Shown piece by piece: positions 48,106-58,042 of a DNA stretch of 64,000 bases. The notes beneath the pieces are model-generated. The model was not told the DNA's origin, searched no databases, and saw only the letters and a program-made list of their open reading frames with translations. Origin of the DNA: Stomoxys calcitrans (lineage: Eukaryota > Arthropoda > Insecta > Diptera > Muscidae). Position numbers and translations under genes: made by a program. The stretch's first letter is position 1. Each line of letters opens with the position of its first letter. The DNA is taken from contig NC_081553.1 in assembly GCF_963082655.1 (NCBI RefSeq), positions 229,114,482 to 229,178,481 of the forward strand, read 5' to 3'.

Positions 48106-48720
48106 TTTGTTTGTAAGTACGTGGGTGGCCGCCCCACCCTGCATGCCCCTCAAACTGGACACATTTGTGGATTATGGCAAAAAGGGGCTCAAATCTCTGT
48201 ATCTGTTTCATGGCCAAGTGTTTCAGGGACGCCTCACCCCATAAACTTCCCCTAAAGCACACTTATATACCGACTATAGCAATATGTAGCTCTAATGTGA
48301 TTTTCGGGAGTGGAATATGAATCTGATATCCACTTTTGGGACCAAAAATTTGGCTACTCTAATCCACCACCAAATCCAAGAGAATGAACTATTTATATCA
48401 CCCCCAAACAGGAGTTATTTCCTGACGTGACCGTATAGGGCTCAGATAAACTTAGAGAGTGAAAGAAGGCGCAGCGGAGTAGAGTACGAATTTTATAATA
48501 AAATTTGGGTCCAAGTACCTGGGGGCCGCCCCAGTCCCAAAACCCCTTAAAATAGGTTTATTTTACGATCATGACAATATGAGACTCAAATGAAAGGTAT
48601 TCGGGAGTAGATTACGAATATGGTCAGGAACAAGGAATAGGCTTCATAATTTGTTGAGGGAGGAGAAATTGGCTTTTAAATTCGGAGGGCGGACCTCAGA
48701 CCGTTACCCCAAAAACTACA
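48106..48720. repeat. Dispersed repeat family D
   Basis: 'ggtggccgccccaccctgc', 'tcatggccaagtgtttcagg', 'gactcaaatgaaaggtattcgggagtagatta' and similar phrases recur. The last phrase appears again at 50.3 and 50.6 kb. Confidence 0.65.
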
Positions 48721-49139
48721 GCCACTAAATTGGCCAACCTTACAGCTCATTCATTCTTAAAAATAAGAGGTTGAGTATTTCGCGGAGATGAACTAATTAT
48801 AATGACGGTAAATAAAAGCAGAAAATTACGCAATGATGAAAGTACCACAAAAATACTCAAGTAACAGGGGGAAAATTAAAATGTATAACCAGCGACGACA
48901 ACTTCAAGGAGTAACAAAACAAAAACATTATTAACAAAAGTTAAATAGGAAAAGTTTTTGATGAAAAAAAAAACCCACACACACACACTCAAACAAACAA
49001 ACAAGGAAACAACCACGAATGTTGCATGTAAACTCGAAATAGAACAAAAGTTGGACATAAAACAGTATAGGCACAGTAGGAAATTTGATATTTACTGAAA
49101 GTTAAGACATTTACCGAAAGTTAAGACGATCCCAAAAAC
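48721..49139. other. Unassigned AT-rich sequence
   Basis: Includes a short (CA)n run near 48,977. Nothing else is recognised. Confidence 0.5.
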
Positions 49140-49925
49140 CATGGATAAGCAACGAAACTATAGAGGAAATAAGGCACCGGAAAAGTCCACGCAACGCTCT
49201 GCTACAGGCAAAATCAAGTGTAACAAAAACCGCAGCCAGAACTGAATATCGCGCCTGCGCCTCGCTGGTCAAACATCAGTTGGCAGAGATATGCGCATAT
49301 ATTTTAATATGCTGGCTAAGCAAGCCGAAAATGCAGCTAACATTGGAAACATGCGTTGTATAATGCTGAGTCAATAAAACAAATGAGCGGCAACAATATA
49401 AGGCCAACGGCAATATTAAAAGTTGAGGACGGATCGGAATTGACAACACCGAACAGCAGTTAGAGCGTAGGCGCGAATTTTTCAGCTCCTAAGGACCACC
49501 AACCGAGGACGTAGGCACCTATTAATTTCCCCTATGCGCCGTAACCCACCCAGGAATATATCTACAGCCCCACCCACCAGCGAAGAAATTGAGGTCGTTC
49601 TAGTCTCGCTCAAAAGGGAAATCAGCCGGTCCAGCAAAGTACCTGCCGAACTGTTGCGGTATAAGGCACGCCCCATAGTTCAAGCGATCGTCCCAATAAT
49701 CAGAGAGGCCTAGGATACAAACGCTGTCTCCTCGGAATGGAAAAAGGAATCTCAAAGAAGGGTGACCTCACCCAGTGTAAAAATCGGAGAGAGATTACAT
49801 TGTTAAACGCAATAAATTAAGTGATGGCAAGTTTTCTTCTGAAGAGTAATTTGCCTGCACTTGTCGGCATTTTAAGGAAAGAATAGGCGAATTTTCGGCC
49901 AGGACGTTCTTGTGCCGACCACATC
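49140..49925 (+). pseudogene. Decayed LINE ORF2 fragment (RTE-like: linker to early RT)
   Basis: One frame reads 'PWISNETIEEIRHRKSPRNA', then 'LAKQAENAANIGNMRCI', both typical of the linker between endonuclease and RT in RTE-like elements. Further on come 'PTSEEIEVVLVSLKREISRSS' shortened to 'KVPAELLRY' (RT block 1) and, after frameshifts, a relic of the 'QAGFRxxRSC' block near 49,880. The YxDD block and C-terminus are missing. Many stops. The fragment ends against repeat E at 49,929. Confidence 0.75.
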
Positions 49926-49928
49926 TTC

Positions 49929-50048
49929 TTATATATAAAACTGAGTTTGTTTGTTCCGTATAGACCAAAAACGGCTGAACCGATTACCTTGAAATTTTCA
50001 CCGATTGTGTTGGTTAGTCTGGAAGGAAGCATAGGCTATATAATTTTT
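49929..50048 (+). repeat. Repeat E, copy 1
   Basis: 'tatataaaactgagtttgtt', 'tgttccgtatagaccaaaaa', 'cggctgaaccgatt', 'gtctggaaggaagcatagg', 'ctatataattttt'. A second copy lies at 50,706-50,815 in the same orientation. Confidence 0.75.
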
Positions 50049-50705
50049 ATACCCTCCACCACTACTGTGGTATAGGGTATTATTTGATAACAGAAGGGGG
50101 GCGGACCCTCCCCCTTACCATAAAAGTACTACTCAAAAATAAAATTGGACCGATCGGAACAATATAGGACTTCAATGAAAAGTATTCAGGAGAAGAGTAC
50201 GAATTTCGTTTTAAAAATTGGGTCCAAGTAACTAGGGGGACCGCCCCAGCCTCAAAACCCCTTAAAATAGGTTTATTTGACGATCATGGCAATATGGGAC
50301 TCAAATGAAAGGTATTTGGGAGTAGATTGCGAATATGGTCAGGAAGGAGCAATAGGCTTTATAATTTGTTGATTTCGGAAGGAAAATTACCCAAAAACAC
50401 ACCCAAAATCAAAAATGGACCGATCGAGACAATAAGAGTTTTAAATGAAAAGTATTGGAAAATAGAATACGAATATGGTTTTAAAACTTGGTTCTAAGTA
50501 CCCATCGGGCCACCCCAACCCCAAAATTCCCCCAATCAGACATATTGGATGTTCATGTCAATATGGGCCTCAAATGAAAGGTATTCGGAAGTAGATTACG
50601 AATCTGGCATACAAAATCAGATCGAAGTACAGGGGTTCACCCTACCCACCAAAAACGCCTTAAATGGGCATATGACCGATTATGACAATATGGGACTCGG
50701 TTTTT
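50049..50705. repeat. Dispersed repeat family D between two E repeats
   Basis: Starts like a C-type HINE end ('taccctccaccactactgtggtatagggtatt') and then continues as D units: 'actcaaatgaaaggtatttgggagtagatt', 'accccttaaaataggttta'. No coding capacity. Confidence 0.6.
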
Positions 50706-50815
50706 TTTTTTGTTTGTTCCGTAGAATAAAAACGGCTGAATCGATTTTTTTAAAATTGTCACACATTGTGTAGGTTTGTCTGGAAGGAAACATAGGCTAT
50801 ATAATTTTTAGATAT
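50706..50815 (+). repeat. Repeat E, copy 2
   Basis: 'tgtttgttccgtagaataaaa', 'acggctgaatcgatt', 'gtctggaaggaaacataggc', 'tatataattttta'. Same orientation as copy 1, about 780 bp away. Confidence 0.75.
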
Positions 50816-50824
50816 CGGATGGGG

Positions 50825-51925
50825 GCGGAATCGAACAAATCGAGGCGACAATAGGAAACCTGGAAGGAAGAGAAGAGGTTTCTGATCGGATACCTGAGAT
50901 GAACCTTGAAGTCGAGTGCGAGGCACTGCTGCCAGAGGCACAGTCTTGGATTGACGGAACCCTAGTATTGTCATCTGGAAGATCATGTTACACGGATGGA
51001 TCAAAGCTAGAGGACAGAGTGGGCCTAGGGGTTTATATAGAGAACCCAGGGACTGAGATCTGTTTTAGACTGCCTAACTATAATACGGTCCTGCAGGCGG
51101 AGATCCGGGCGATCACGGAATGCGTGAGGTGATGTGGTGCTAACGCAAGGACGTCGAGTGTGAACATCTTTACCGACAGTAAAATTACCATAAGGGCAAT
51201 AACAACCAGGACGGTAAGGTCACGAATAGTCTTGCAGTGTAAGAAGGAGATTAACGCCTTCTCCAAGGATGGCAAAATCCGCATCGTTTGGGTGCCGGGC
51301 CATAATGGAGTAAGGGGAAATAAAAAGGCAGACGATTTGGCGGTGAAGGCCAGAAGATTGCCGTCAATAAACTTGGTTAACCCAAAGCCTTTCGTGTCGA
51401 CGCAGTCCGAGTTAAGGGAGTGGGCGACGAATTCCCATGCAACATTGTGGAGGAGCGAAACGGACGGTAGGACGGCGAGCGGGGGGATCCAGATCGCGAA
51501 AAGACGAGGCTATTACTGAAAGGAAGCAAGAAGGAGGTCAGTATAGCTATTGGTATCACAACGAGACACATAGGACAACGAGCTCACTTATAATAGGTGT
51601 GGCAAGTGATAGCAGCTGTAGGGCATGGGGGGAAGATGATGAGACGCTGGATCATTTCCTTTGTTATTGCCGGGCTTTCGCGTCTAACAGATACCGGCAC
51701 TTAGGTGAAGACACAATATCAGACATGAACCAACTTAGGGTAGTGGTATAGAAAACAATTAAGAATTTTGTAAGTAGCACAGAATTACTTACCTAAAATT
51801 TTCTGTTTAGAGGTTACTTTATAGTATTTAGAGCGCACAACAAGCCGATTACTGGCTTAAGTGTATGTTCATAGTGCCATGGGGCGGATTAATATCTGCA
51901 CCATCTTTTCAACCTGACCTAACCT
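50825..51925 (+). pseudogene. 3' part of an RNase-H-bearing LINE
   Basis: Starts 'EATIGNLEGREEVSD'. The RNase H domain then runs with all four catalytic blocks: 'CYTDGSKLEDRVGLG' (D), 'LQAEIRAITECVR' (E), 'VNIFTDSKITIRAI' (D) and 'GHNGVRGNKKADDLA' (H..D). One stop after 'ECVR' and later frameshifts break the frame. The knuckle region ('WGEDDETLDHFLCYC') is followed by the 3' UTR and terminal 'caacctgacctaacctaa'. It lies in opposite orientation to the related fragment at 43,676-45,024 and looks slightly better preserved. Confidence 0.87.
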
Positions 51926-51929
51926 AACG

Positions 51930-52657
51930 TAATATTGATGTAGGTCGTTGGGGATTGCAAATGGGCCATATCGGTTCAGATTTATAAACCGATCTGCCGA
52001 TTTGACTTTTTGAGCCCTTTAAAGCCTCACTTTTTGTCCGATTTGGCTGAAATTTTGCATGAAATGTTTTGTTATGACTTTCAATAACAGAACGGTCCAA
52101 ATAGGTCTATAACCTGATACAGCTTCCATATAAACCGATCTCCCGATTTGACTTCTTAAGCCCCTGCAAGCCGCAATTTTTGCCCGATTTAGCTGAAACT
52201 TTGCACATAGTGTTCTGTTAGGGCTCTCAGCAACTGTGTCAAGTAAAGTCCAAATCGGCCAAGAACCTGATATAGCTCCCATATAAACCGATCTCCCGAT
52301 TTGATTTCTTGAACCCCTGGAAGCCACAATTTTCATCCGATTAGGCTGAAATTTGGCGTGTTATATTATGTTGTGACTTCCAACAACTGTGCTAACTACG
52401 GATCACATCGGTCAAGAACCTGATATAGCTCCCATATAAACCGATCTCCCTATTTAACTTGTTGATGCCCTGGAAGCCCCAATTTTTGTTTAGTTTAGCT
52501 GAAACTTTGCACATAGTGTTCCGTTATGACTCTCAACAACTGTGCCAAGTACGATCCAAATCGTTCTATAACCAGATTTACCCATATTTTAGCAGAATCC
52601 ATGGTGGTTGGTTCCCAAGATTCGGCCCGGCCAAACTTAGCACGCTTTTACTTGTTT
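51930..52657 (+). mobile_element. HINE-like element, subfamily B, 5'-truncated
   Basis: Starts mid-block ('tgatgtaggtcgttgggg'), then four B units, 'ccatggtggttggttcccaag', palindrome variant TTCGGCCCGGCCAAA near 52,620, and the end 'ttagcacgcttttacttgttt'. Confidence 0.83.
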
Positions 52658-53661
52658 TAATAAATACTGCCCAGTTATGTTCTGTAATTTTCCTACAGGG
52701 TACCTTGCCATGTACACTCACTTATTTTATATTCTATTTGCATTTGCCACCAACTTTGTATGGAAAACTTCTCGAAGGATAATTAAAGAAAATTTTATAA
52801 ATTAATTACAATCCCACCTACCCCATAATCCCGTTTTTTAATCAATTGCAATTTTTATTATGCTCTTCCTTTTTCACATACATATATCCCAAACCCAAAA
52901 ACTCCATCTTTTGTTGAAGTATACAATATTCAAGGACCTCATACTCATTCAAGGCAGGACACCACACCTCCATGCAACACCACCACCACCACAAAAGAAA
53001 TTCAAACAAACTGGAACTAAAGTTAAATTTTACTGTATACAAAACTACCCGGTTAGAGAAGGGACATCATTACCACCACCACTAGACACACATACACACA
53101 CTACCATATAGGGCTACAACTCACCCCTGTCCCAAATGTGGAAAACAAACATGTCCCGTAAGAGGATATTTGCAGGCCATTCACAAAACTATCATCCCAT
53201 ATGAGAACAAGATGTAGTTAAAAGGGTTCCAAAGATGACGACGCCATATTTAGAATGAATTGGGCATGGGGTGAATATGTACCTACATATATCCATATGT
53301 ATACGAGTTTTAGAATGTATATCTCGTAAAGATTCATATTTGCCTGACCCTGGGATCCACCCAAAAGGAATTCATTTAATTTCTTTGTCATTCACATTCA
53401 CATACGCAATGTGCCCAAGTTAAATTGCCATTTGCAAAACAATTTCTATTACAATTGTTTAGAAATGGCAAAGTCGCTCTCTTCCTCCTTACCTCCTTGG
53501 CACTTTAAAGGACTCATTTAAAAATGAAATTGTACTGTAGGACACAGAAGTGGGTGTTTGCTTTAACTTTTTCACTTACAAATGAGATGGTGGAGACAAT
53601 TGTAAACGGAATTTAGAAAAGAGTTGACTTCGTAAGCGAAAGTTTATGAAATTGAAGATGA
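52658..53661. other. No gene recognised
   Basis: Includes a CCA-rich stretch near 52,970-53,000 and (CA)n near 53,090. Opposed frames at 52,842-53,111 are mutual shadows. Confidence 0.5.
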
Positions 53662-54756
53662 TATACCAAAACAAGTAGAATTAAAAATGCGCCTTTTATG
53701 GGCCAAGACTTTAAATCGAGATATCGGTCTATATGGCGGCTATATTCAAATCTGGACCGATATGGGTCAAGTTTCAAAAAAATTTCGAAGTGTCTAACAC
53801 AACTCACTGTCCCAAATTTTAACAAAATCGGATAATAAATGTGGCTTTTATAGGCCTAAAACCCTAAATCGGCGCATCGGTCTATATGACAGCTATATCC
53901 AAGTCTGGACCGACCTGAGCCAAATTGACGAAGGATGTCCAAGGGCCTAACACAACTCACTGTCCCAAATTTCGGCGACATCGGACAATAAGTGCGCCTT
54001 TTATGGGCCCACAACCTTACATGGAGTTATCGGTTTATATGACAGCTATATTCAAATCTCAACCGATCTGACCCAAAATGAAGAAGAATGTCGAAGGCCC
54101 TAACACAACTCACTGTCCCAAATTTCGGCGACATCGGACAATAAGTGCGCCTTTTATGGGCCCACAACCTTACATCGAGTTATCGGTTTATATGACAGCT
54201 ATATTCAAATCTCGACCGATCTGACCCAAAATTAAGAAGAATGTCGAAGGGCCTAACACAACTCACTGCCCCAAATGTTGGCAAAATCGGACTAAAAATG
54301 CGCCTTTTATGGGAGCAAGACCTTCAAACGAGAGATCGGTCTATATGGTAGCTGTATCCAAATCTGGACCGATCTGGGCCAAATTGACGTTGGATATCGG
54401 AGGGCCTAACACAACTCACTGACTCAAATTTCAGCGAAATGGGATAATAAATGTGGCTTTTATGAGCCTAAGACCCTAAATCGAAGGATCGGTCTATATG
54501 ACAGCTATATCCAAATCTGGACCGATCTCAGCCAAATTGAAGAAGAATGTCGAAGGGCTTAACATAACTCACTGTCCCAAATTTCAGCAAAATCGGATAA
54601 TAAATGTGGTTTTTATGGGCCTAAGACCCTAAATTGGCGGATCGGTCTACCCCATTTTCGAACTTAACATGCTTATGGACAAAAAAGAATCTGTGCAAAG
54701 TTTCAGCTCAATATCTCTATTTTTAAAGACTGTAGCGTGTTTTCAACAGACGGACG
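53662..54756 (-). mobile_element. HINE-like element, subfamily A, long array
   Basis: Starts 'aaacaagtagaattaaaaatg' (3' end without a palindrome). Six to seven A units on the minus strand ('cacaactcactgtcccaaat', 'gcgccttttatgggccca') include two nearly identical neighbours at about 53,960-54,260. It ends in the 5' block 'agcgtgttttcaacagacgg', where a Jockey-like fragment is joined. Confidence 0.85.
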
Positions 54757-54990
54757 GATGCGTCCAGAGGGATCTGGATCTGAGTCGAGTGAGTCTGTCT
54801 TGGCAGTTAAACAGGTGACGTGTGTCCTGTCGTCTCTGGTCACACTCGGGACATACATGTTGCACGTCTGCATCAATCCTTTCGCTGTAGGAATTGAGGC
54901 GGCTGCATCTGCCGGTACGTAATTGAGCCAGAACTACTCTGGTTTACCGGGGAGCTTAATTTCCTCAGGTGCAGCTGAACATTTTTGCTC
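54757..54990 (-). pseudogene. Jockey-like LINE, C-terminal fragment of ORF2
   Basis: On the minus strand one frame reads 'TRVVLAQLRTGRCSRLNSY', then 'RIDADVQHVCPECDQRRQDT' continuing to 'RHLFNCQ', and 'RSLWTH'. This is the CX2C...H...C knuckle region that closes ORF2 in Jockey-type LINEs. One stop precedes TRVVLAQ. RT, endonuclease and 3' UTR are missing. Both edges abut HINE-like sequence. Confidence 0.8.
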
Positions 54991-55002
54991 GCCGAGGTCC
55001 AT

Positions 55003-55110
55003 CAAAATTGGTTCAGAATTGGATATAGGTCCCACATTCTATTTATAGGATAGGTGTAGGGTATTATACAGTCGGCACCGCCCGACTTTTGCCCTTCCTT
55101 ACTGGTTTAT
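55003..55110 (+). repeat. HINE-like subfamily C, 3' end only
   Basis: 'aaaattggttcagaattggatatagg', 'aggtgtagggtattatacagtc', palindrome GTCGGCACCGCCCGAC near 55,071 and 'ttttgcccttccttactggttt'. Only the last unit and terminus remain. Confidence 0.85.
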
Positions 55111-55956
55111 TATTACTTTCAAAGCTTCCCTCGCAAGCTGTCACATCTCCACCAAGGCAATCCTGTCCCTCTACTACCACCACCCATGGCCAAGTAAGAT
55201 TGAAATCCTTGTACGAGAATATTCAAAGTTGCTTTCTAACAACCCATGTGTGTTCTTCACATATGCAAAAAAAAACACTGAAAAAGTTTTATAGAATGAT
55301 TTAGTTTTCATTTCCAAGGATAAGAATGAATTCATTGTGGACAACGTGCAAATAAAGCAGGACCTCATTGCGCAGAGATATCCTCGAGAGAAAGGAGGGG
55401 GGATGGTGACAAATAGTTTGTGCTTATAAACGTGTGGTTTTGCTTTAGTACTGCAAAGAATACTATGCACACACTCATACATAGGGATTTGCCACAGCTG
55501 GATGTATTTTAAGAAGGGGTTGAGGTTTAAGGGTTGTTTGCCTCAACAAACAACCTCAATGTATTATAGTTACGGCCACCACACACACACAGGCGTATGT
55601 GTGAGTGTGAGTGTGGGCAGCAGTAACTTTTGCCTTGTACCACAAGCATAGAATGAAATTACTTGGCTGGAAATTAACATGACATTTGCATGTTATGCCA
55701 GCAATGCACAAACGTACAATGTGCTCTTTCTATTGCATATTTGGATAATATTAAGATAAATTATAGTTTTGTGTTCGGAGGAAACAAAAAAATTAATTTC
55801 CGTTAAAAGATTATCATTATAGAAATAAATGAGGAGAATATGGGTTCAATAGCTGCAATAGATTGTCGGCCAAGGAATATTTACATTAGTATCGAACAAA
55901 AATTTAATTAAATATTCACTTAGAAAATATTTCGCTGCATACAATAGAAAGAAGTA
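55111..55956. other. No gene recognised
   Basis: Contains (CA)n/(GT)n near 55,580-55,615. Opposed frames (55,089-55,482) are shadows. Confidence 0.5.
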
Positions 55957-56900
55957 AAAGCTTACTAAGTTTTTAGGAACCCACCACCTGGGTTCTGCTA
56001 CAAATTTACAGAAAATTTAACTTAGTTGGGGAACATAGTTGAGGAAATTTCTACAAAACCAGCCAAAAATTACCTTATCCTCTAAGGGCCATAGAAGGTT
56101 AATCGAGATAAAGATCGAGATCGGTTTATTTTAATTTAGATCGATTTGGACAAAACTTACCTTCGATGTTGACAATCATAATAAAACACTATGCAGTAGC
56201 TAATGATATCAAATCGGCATATACAGGGGAGCTTTATCAGGTTATAGACGGATCTGGACCATACTTCTCACTATTGTTGAAAGTCTGAACAGAACACTTC
56301 GTGCAAAATTGCAGCTCAATCGGATTATCATTGCGCTTTCTAGGGACTCTATAGCTTAAATCAGGAGATCGGTTTACATGGGAGCTATATCAGTTTTTAC
56401 ACCGATTCTTTAGTTCCTTAGTGGAATGTTCATGGGCACAATTTGCAATTTTACACCGATTTAGACCATCCTCGTCACGTTTATTGAAAGTTGTAACATG
56501 CAAAATTTCAGCCTAATCGGAAAACAATTGCAGTTTTTAGGGACTTCTAAAATCTAAAATCGATAGATCTTTTAATTTAGAGTAATATCAGATTATAAAC
56601 CAATTGGAACCATACTTAACGTGGATGTTGAAAGTCTCAAAATAACTTCACATGTAAAATAAAAAAAATAAACCAAATCGGATAATAAATGTGGTTTCTA
56701 GAGTCACGGAGTCAAATCGAAGGACTTCTTTATAAGGGAGTTTCATCCAAATCTGATCCTTTGCAAGCCCTAAAGGCCTACACCAAAAAGAAGTATCTGT
56801 GTAAAACTTGAAACAAACATCTTTATTCGTACGATCGCTATTGTGATTTTGACAGACGGACGGACGATCGAGTGCCATCCTATGGTGGAGGGTATAAAAT
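55957..56900 (-). mobile_element. HINE-like element, subfamily B, diverged
   Basis: Starts 'gtaaaagcttactaagttt' without a palindrome, then 'acccaccacctggg', about five B-type units with many changes, GTCY remnant 'acagacggacggacgatcg' near 56,851, and the 5' end 'atcctatggtggagggtataaaa'. A 40-bp SINE 3' scrap lies at 56,410-56,450. Confidence 0.78.
56410..56450 (+). repeat. SINE 3'-terminal scrap
   Basis: 'ttccttagtggaatgttcatgggcacaatttgca' is the last 40 bp of the SINE. The flanking sequence 'ttttacaccgatt' occurs on both sides (about 56,397 and 56,449), so it looks like a very short insertion with a duplication of about 13 bp. Confidence 0.75.
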
Positions 56901-56904
56901 GGGG

Positions 56905-57105
56905 GATAACTCTGCGGATGGCTGCAAATCTAGTGCGCTGAACGTCTGGGTTAGAATCCTGGCGGGACCATCAGAAAAAATATTCAGCGGTGGTTTTCTT
57001 CTCCTAATGCTGGCAACATTTGTGAGGTACTATGCCATGTAAAACTTCTCCCCAAAGAGGTTTCGCACTGTGGCACGCCGTTCGGACTCGGCTATAAAAA
57101 GGAGG
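56905..57105 (+). repeat. SINE, left portion, interrupted by the intact LINE
   Basis: Diverged tRNA-like head ('ctgggttagaatcctggcgg'), then body 'cagcggtggttttctt', 'ggcacgccgttcggactcgg', 'ctataaaaaggagg'. It continues after the LINE at 61,427. Confidence 0.92.
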
Positions 57106-57136
57106 ATGACACATAATCGATAAACCAAACGAAAGT

Positions 57137-57144
57137 TATCGATA
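57137..57144 (+). promoter_or_regulatory. TATCGATA motif in the LINE leader (DREF-type element)
   Basis: An exact TATCGATA palindrome lies 6 bp before the ORF1 start, and a partial copy, ATCGATA, lies at 57,116-57,122. This is the known Drosophila DRE core-promoter sequence. Being inside the transcribed leader, it could act as an internal promoter that travels with the element. Motif seen; function inferred. Confidence 0.5.
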
Positions 57145-57149
57145 AGTAA

Positions 57150-58001
57150 ATGCAAAAAGGTAGTGCAGGGTTCGAAGCTATACCAAGTACCATTCAAACA
57201 CCCAAGAGGAAATGTACTGAAATAACATCGCCGGAAAACTTACAAACAGCCAAACCAAATATGGAGTCAAGTGAATTAATTGATCTGATCAAAGATACTA
57301 TTAATAATAATTTAGATGACAAGCTTAAAATGCTCCCAACAAAATCTGATTTGGAAGATATAAAACAAGAAATCACTTCTATAGGATCAGAAATAAATTC
57401 ATTAAAAGCGGAGAATCAAAACCTGCGGGAGGAGCTTAATAAGGTAAAAAAGGAAAATGCAGAACAAAAAAAAGACATCACATGGTTACAAAATCAAATA
57501 AGGTCCAATAAAATATTTATAAAAGGATTAATTTCTGCTACCAAACCTATGGATGAAGTTAGAAAACTTTTCAGGGAAACATTAAAGATAACAGCGGATA
57601 TATCAAATGTGCGTAAAGTTTTTGAACGTAATGGAAAAATGGCAGTGCTAGTGGAACTAGGTACCCCACAAGCTATAGATGAAGTTTTTCGCAACACTAA
57701 AAATTTGGCTGGCACAAACATATCAGTTGAACGAGACTTGATACCAAAAAGACAGCAACAAAAGAAAGCATTCCTGGGACTAAGGAAACAAATATTAGCA
57801 GTTAGCAAGCAATATAAGATTTTAGTAAGAGATGATAAACTCAAAATAAATAATATTTGGTTCAAATGGAATAACGAAAATAAGCTTATATGTGGTAATT
57901 CAAATGGAGAAGAGGAGCTAGTTAAACTATATGGAGAAAATATCAAATCAATTAACATCAACTTTAATCAACTAAGTCAAAATTTATTTTCAAAAAACTA
58001 A
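57150..58001 (+). CDS. LINE ORF1 protein: coiled coil plus RRM-like nucleic-acid-binding region
   Basis: 283 residues, probably the RNA-binding, trimer- or multimer-forming chaperone of the retrotransposon particle. Residues 1-45 are low-complexity with a basic PKRK patch at 18-21. Residues about 66-119 form a coiled coil with clean 3-4 spacing: L68, I71, I75, I78, I82, L85, N89, L92, L96, V99. From about 120 ('SNKIFIKGL') to 200 the alternation of beta-like and helical segments fits an RRM. 'RDDKLKINNIWFKW' near 230-245 resembles the C-terminal domain of L1-type ORF1 proteins. No CCHC knuckles are seen, unlike ORF1 of Jockey/I types. ATG 57,150 is the first long-frame start after the 44-bp leader. 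The frame ends 'FSKN' and TAA, where the heptamer A AAA AAC overlaps the last two sense codons. A chaperone role is known for the family, not shown here. Confidence 0.88.
   Translation: MQKGSAGFEAIPSTIQTPKRKCTEITSPENLQTAKPNMESSELIDLIKDTINNNLDDKLKMLPTKSDLEDIKQEITSIGSEINSLKAENQNLREELNKVKKENAEQKKDITWLQNQIRSNKIFIKGLISATKPMDEVRKLFRETLKITADISNVRKVFERNGKMAVLVELGTPQAIDEVFRNTKNLAGTNISVERDLIPKRQQQKKAFLGLRKQILAVSKQYKILVRDDKLKINNIWFKWNNENKLICGNSNGEEELVKLYGENIKSININFNQLSQNLFSKN
57992..57998 (+). promoter_or_regulatory. Candidate -1 ribosomal frameshift site A AAA AAC before the ORF1 stop
   Basis: ORF1 reads TCA AAA AAC TAA; the seven bases at 57,992-57,998 match the canonical X XXY YYZ slippery form exactly. 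Slipping back one base puts ribosomes into the ORF2 frame (AAA AAA CTA AAA GTA...), which is open from 57,968 to 61,261. The adjacent stop codon could promote pausing. I see no strong stem-loop just downstream by eye. Confidence 0.75.
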
Positions 58002-58042
58002 AAGTACCCACTACGGAAGAAAATTCTAAAACCTTATCAATT

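Noticed and set aside
49482..49676. 64-codon minus-strand frame
   Set aside because: Antisense of the plus-strand RTE-like fragment that reads PTSEEIEVVLVSLKREI.
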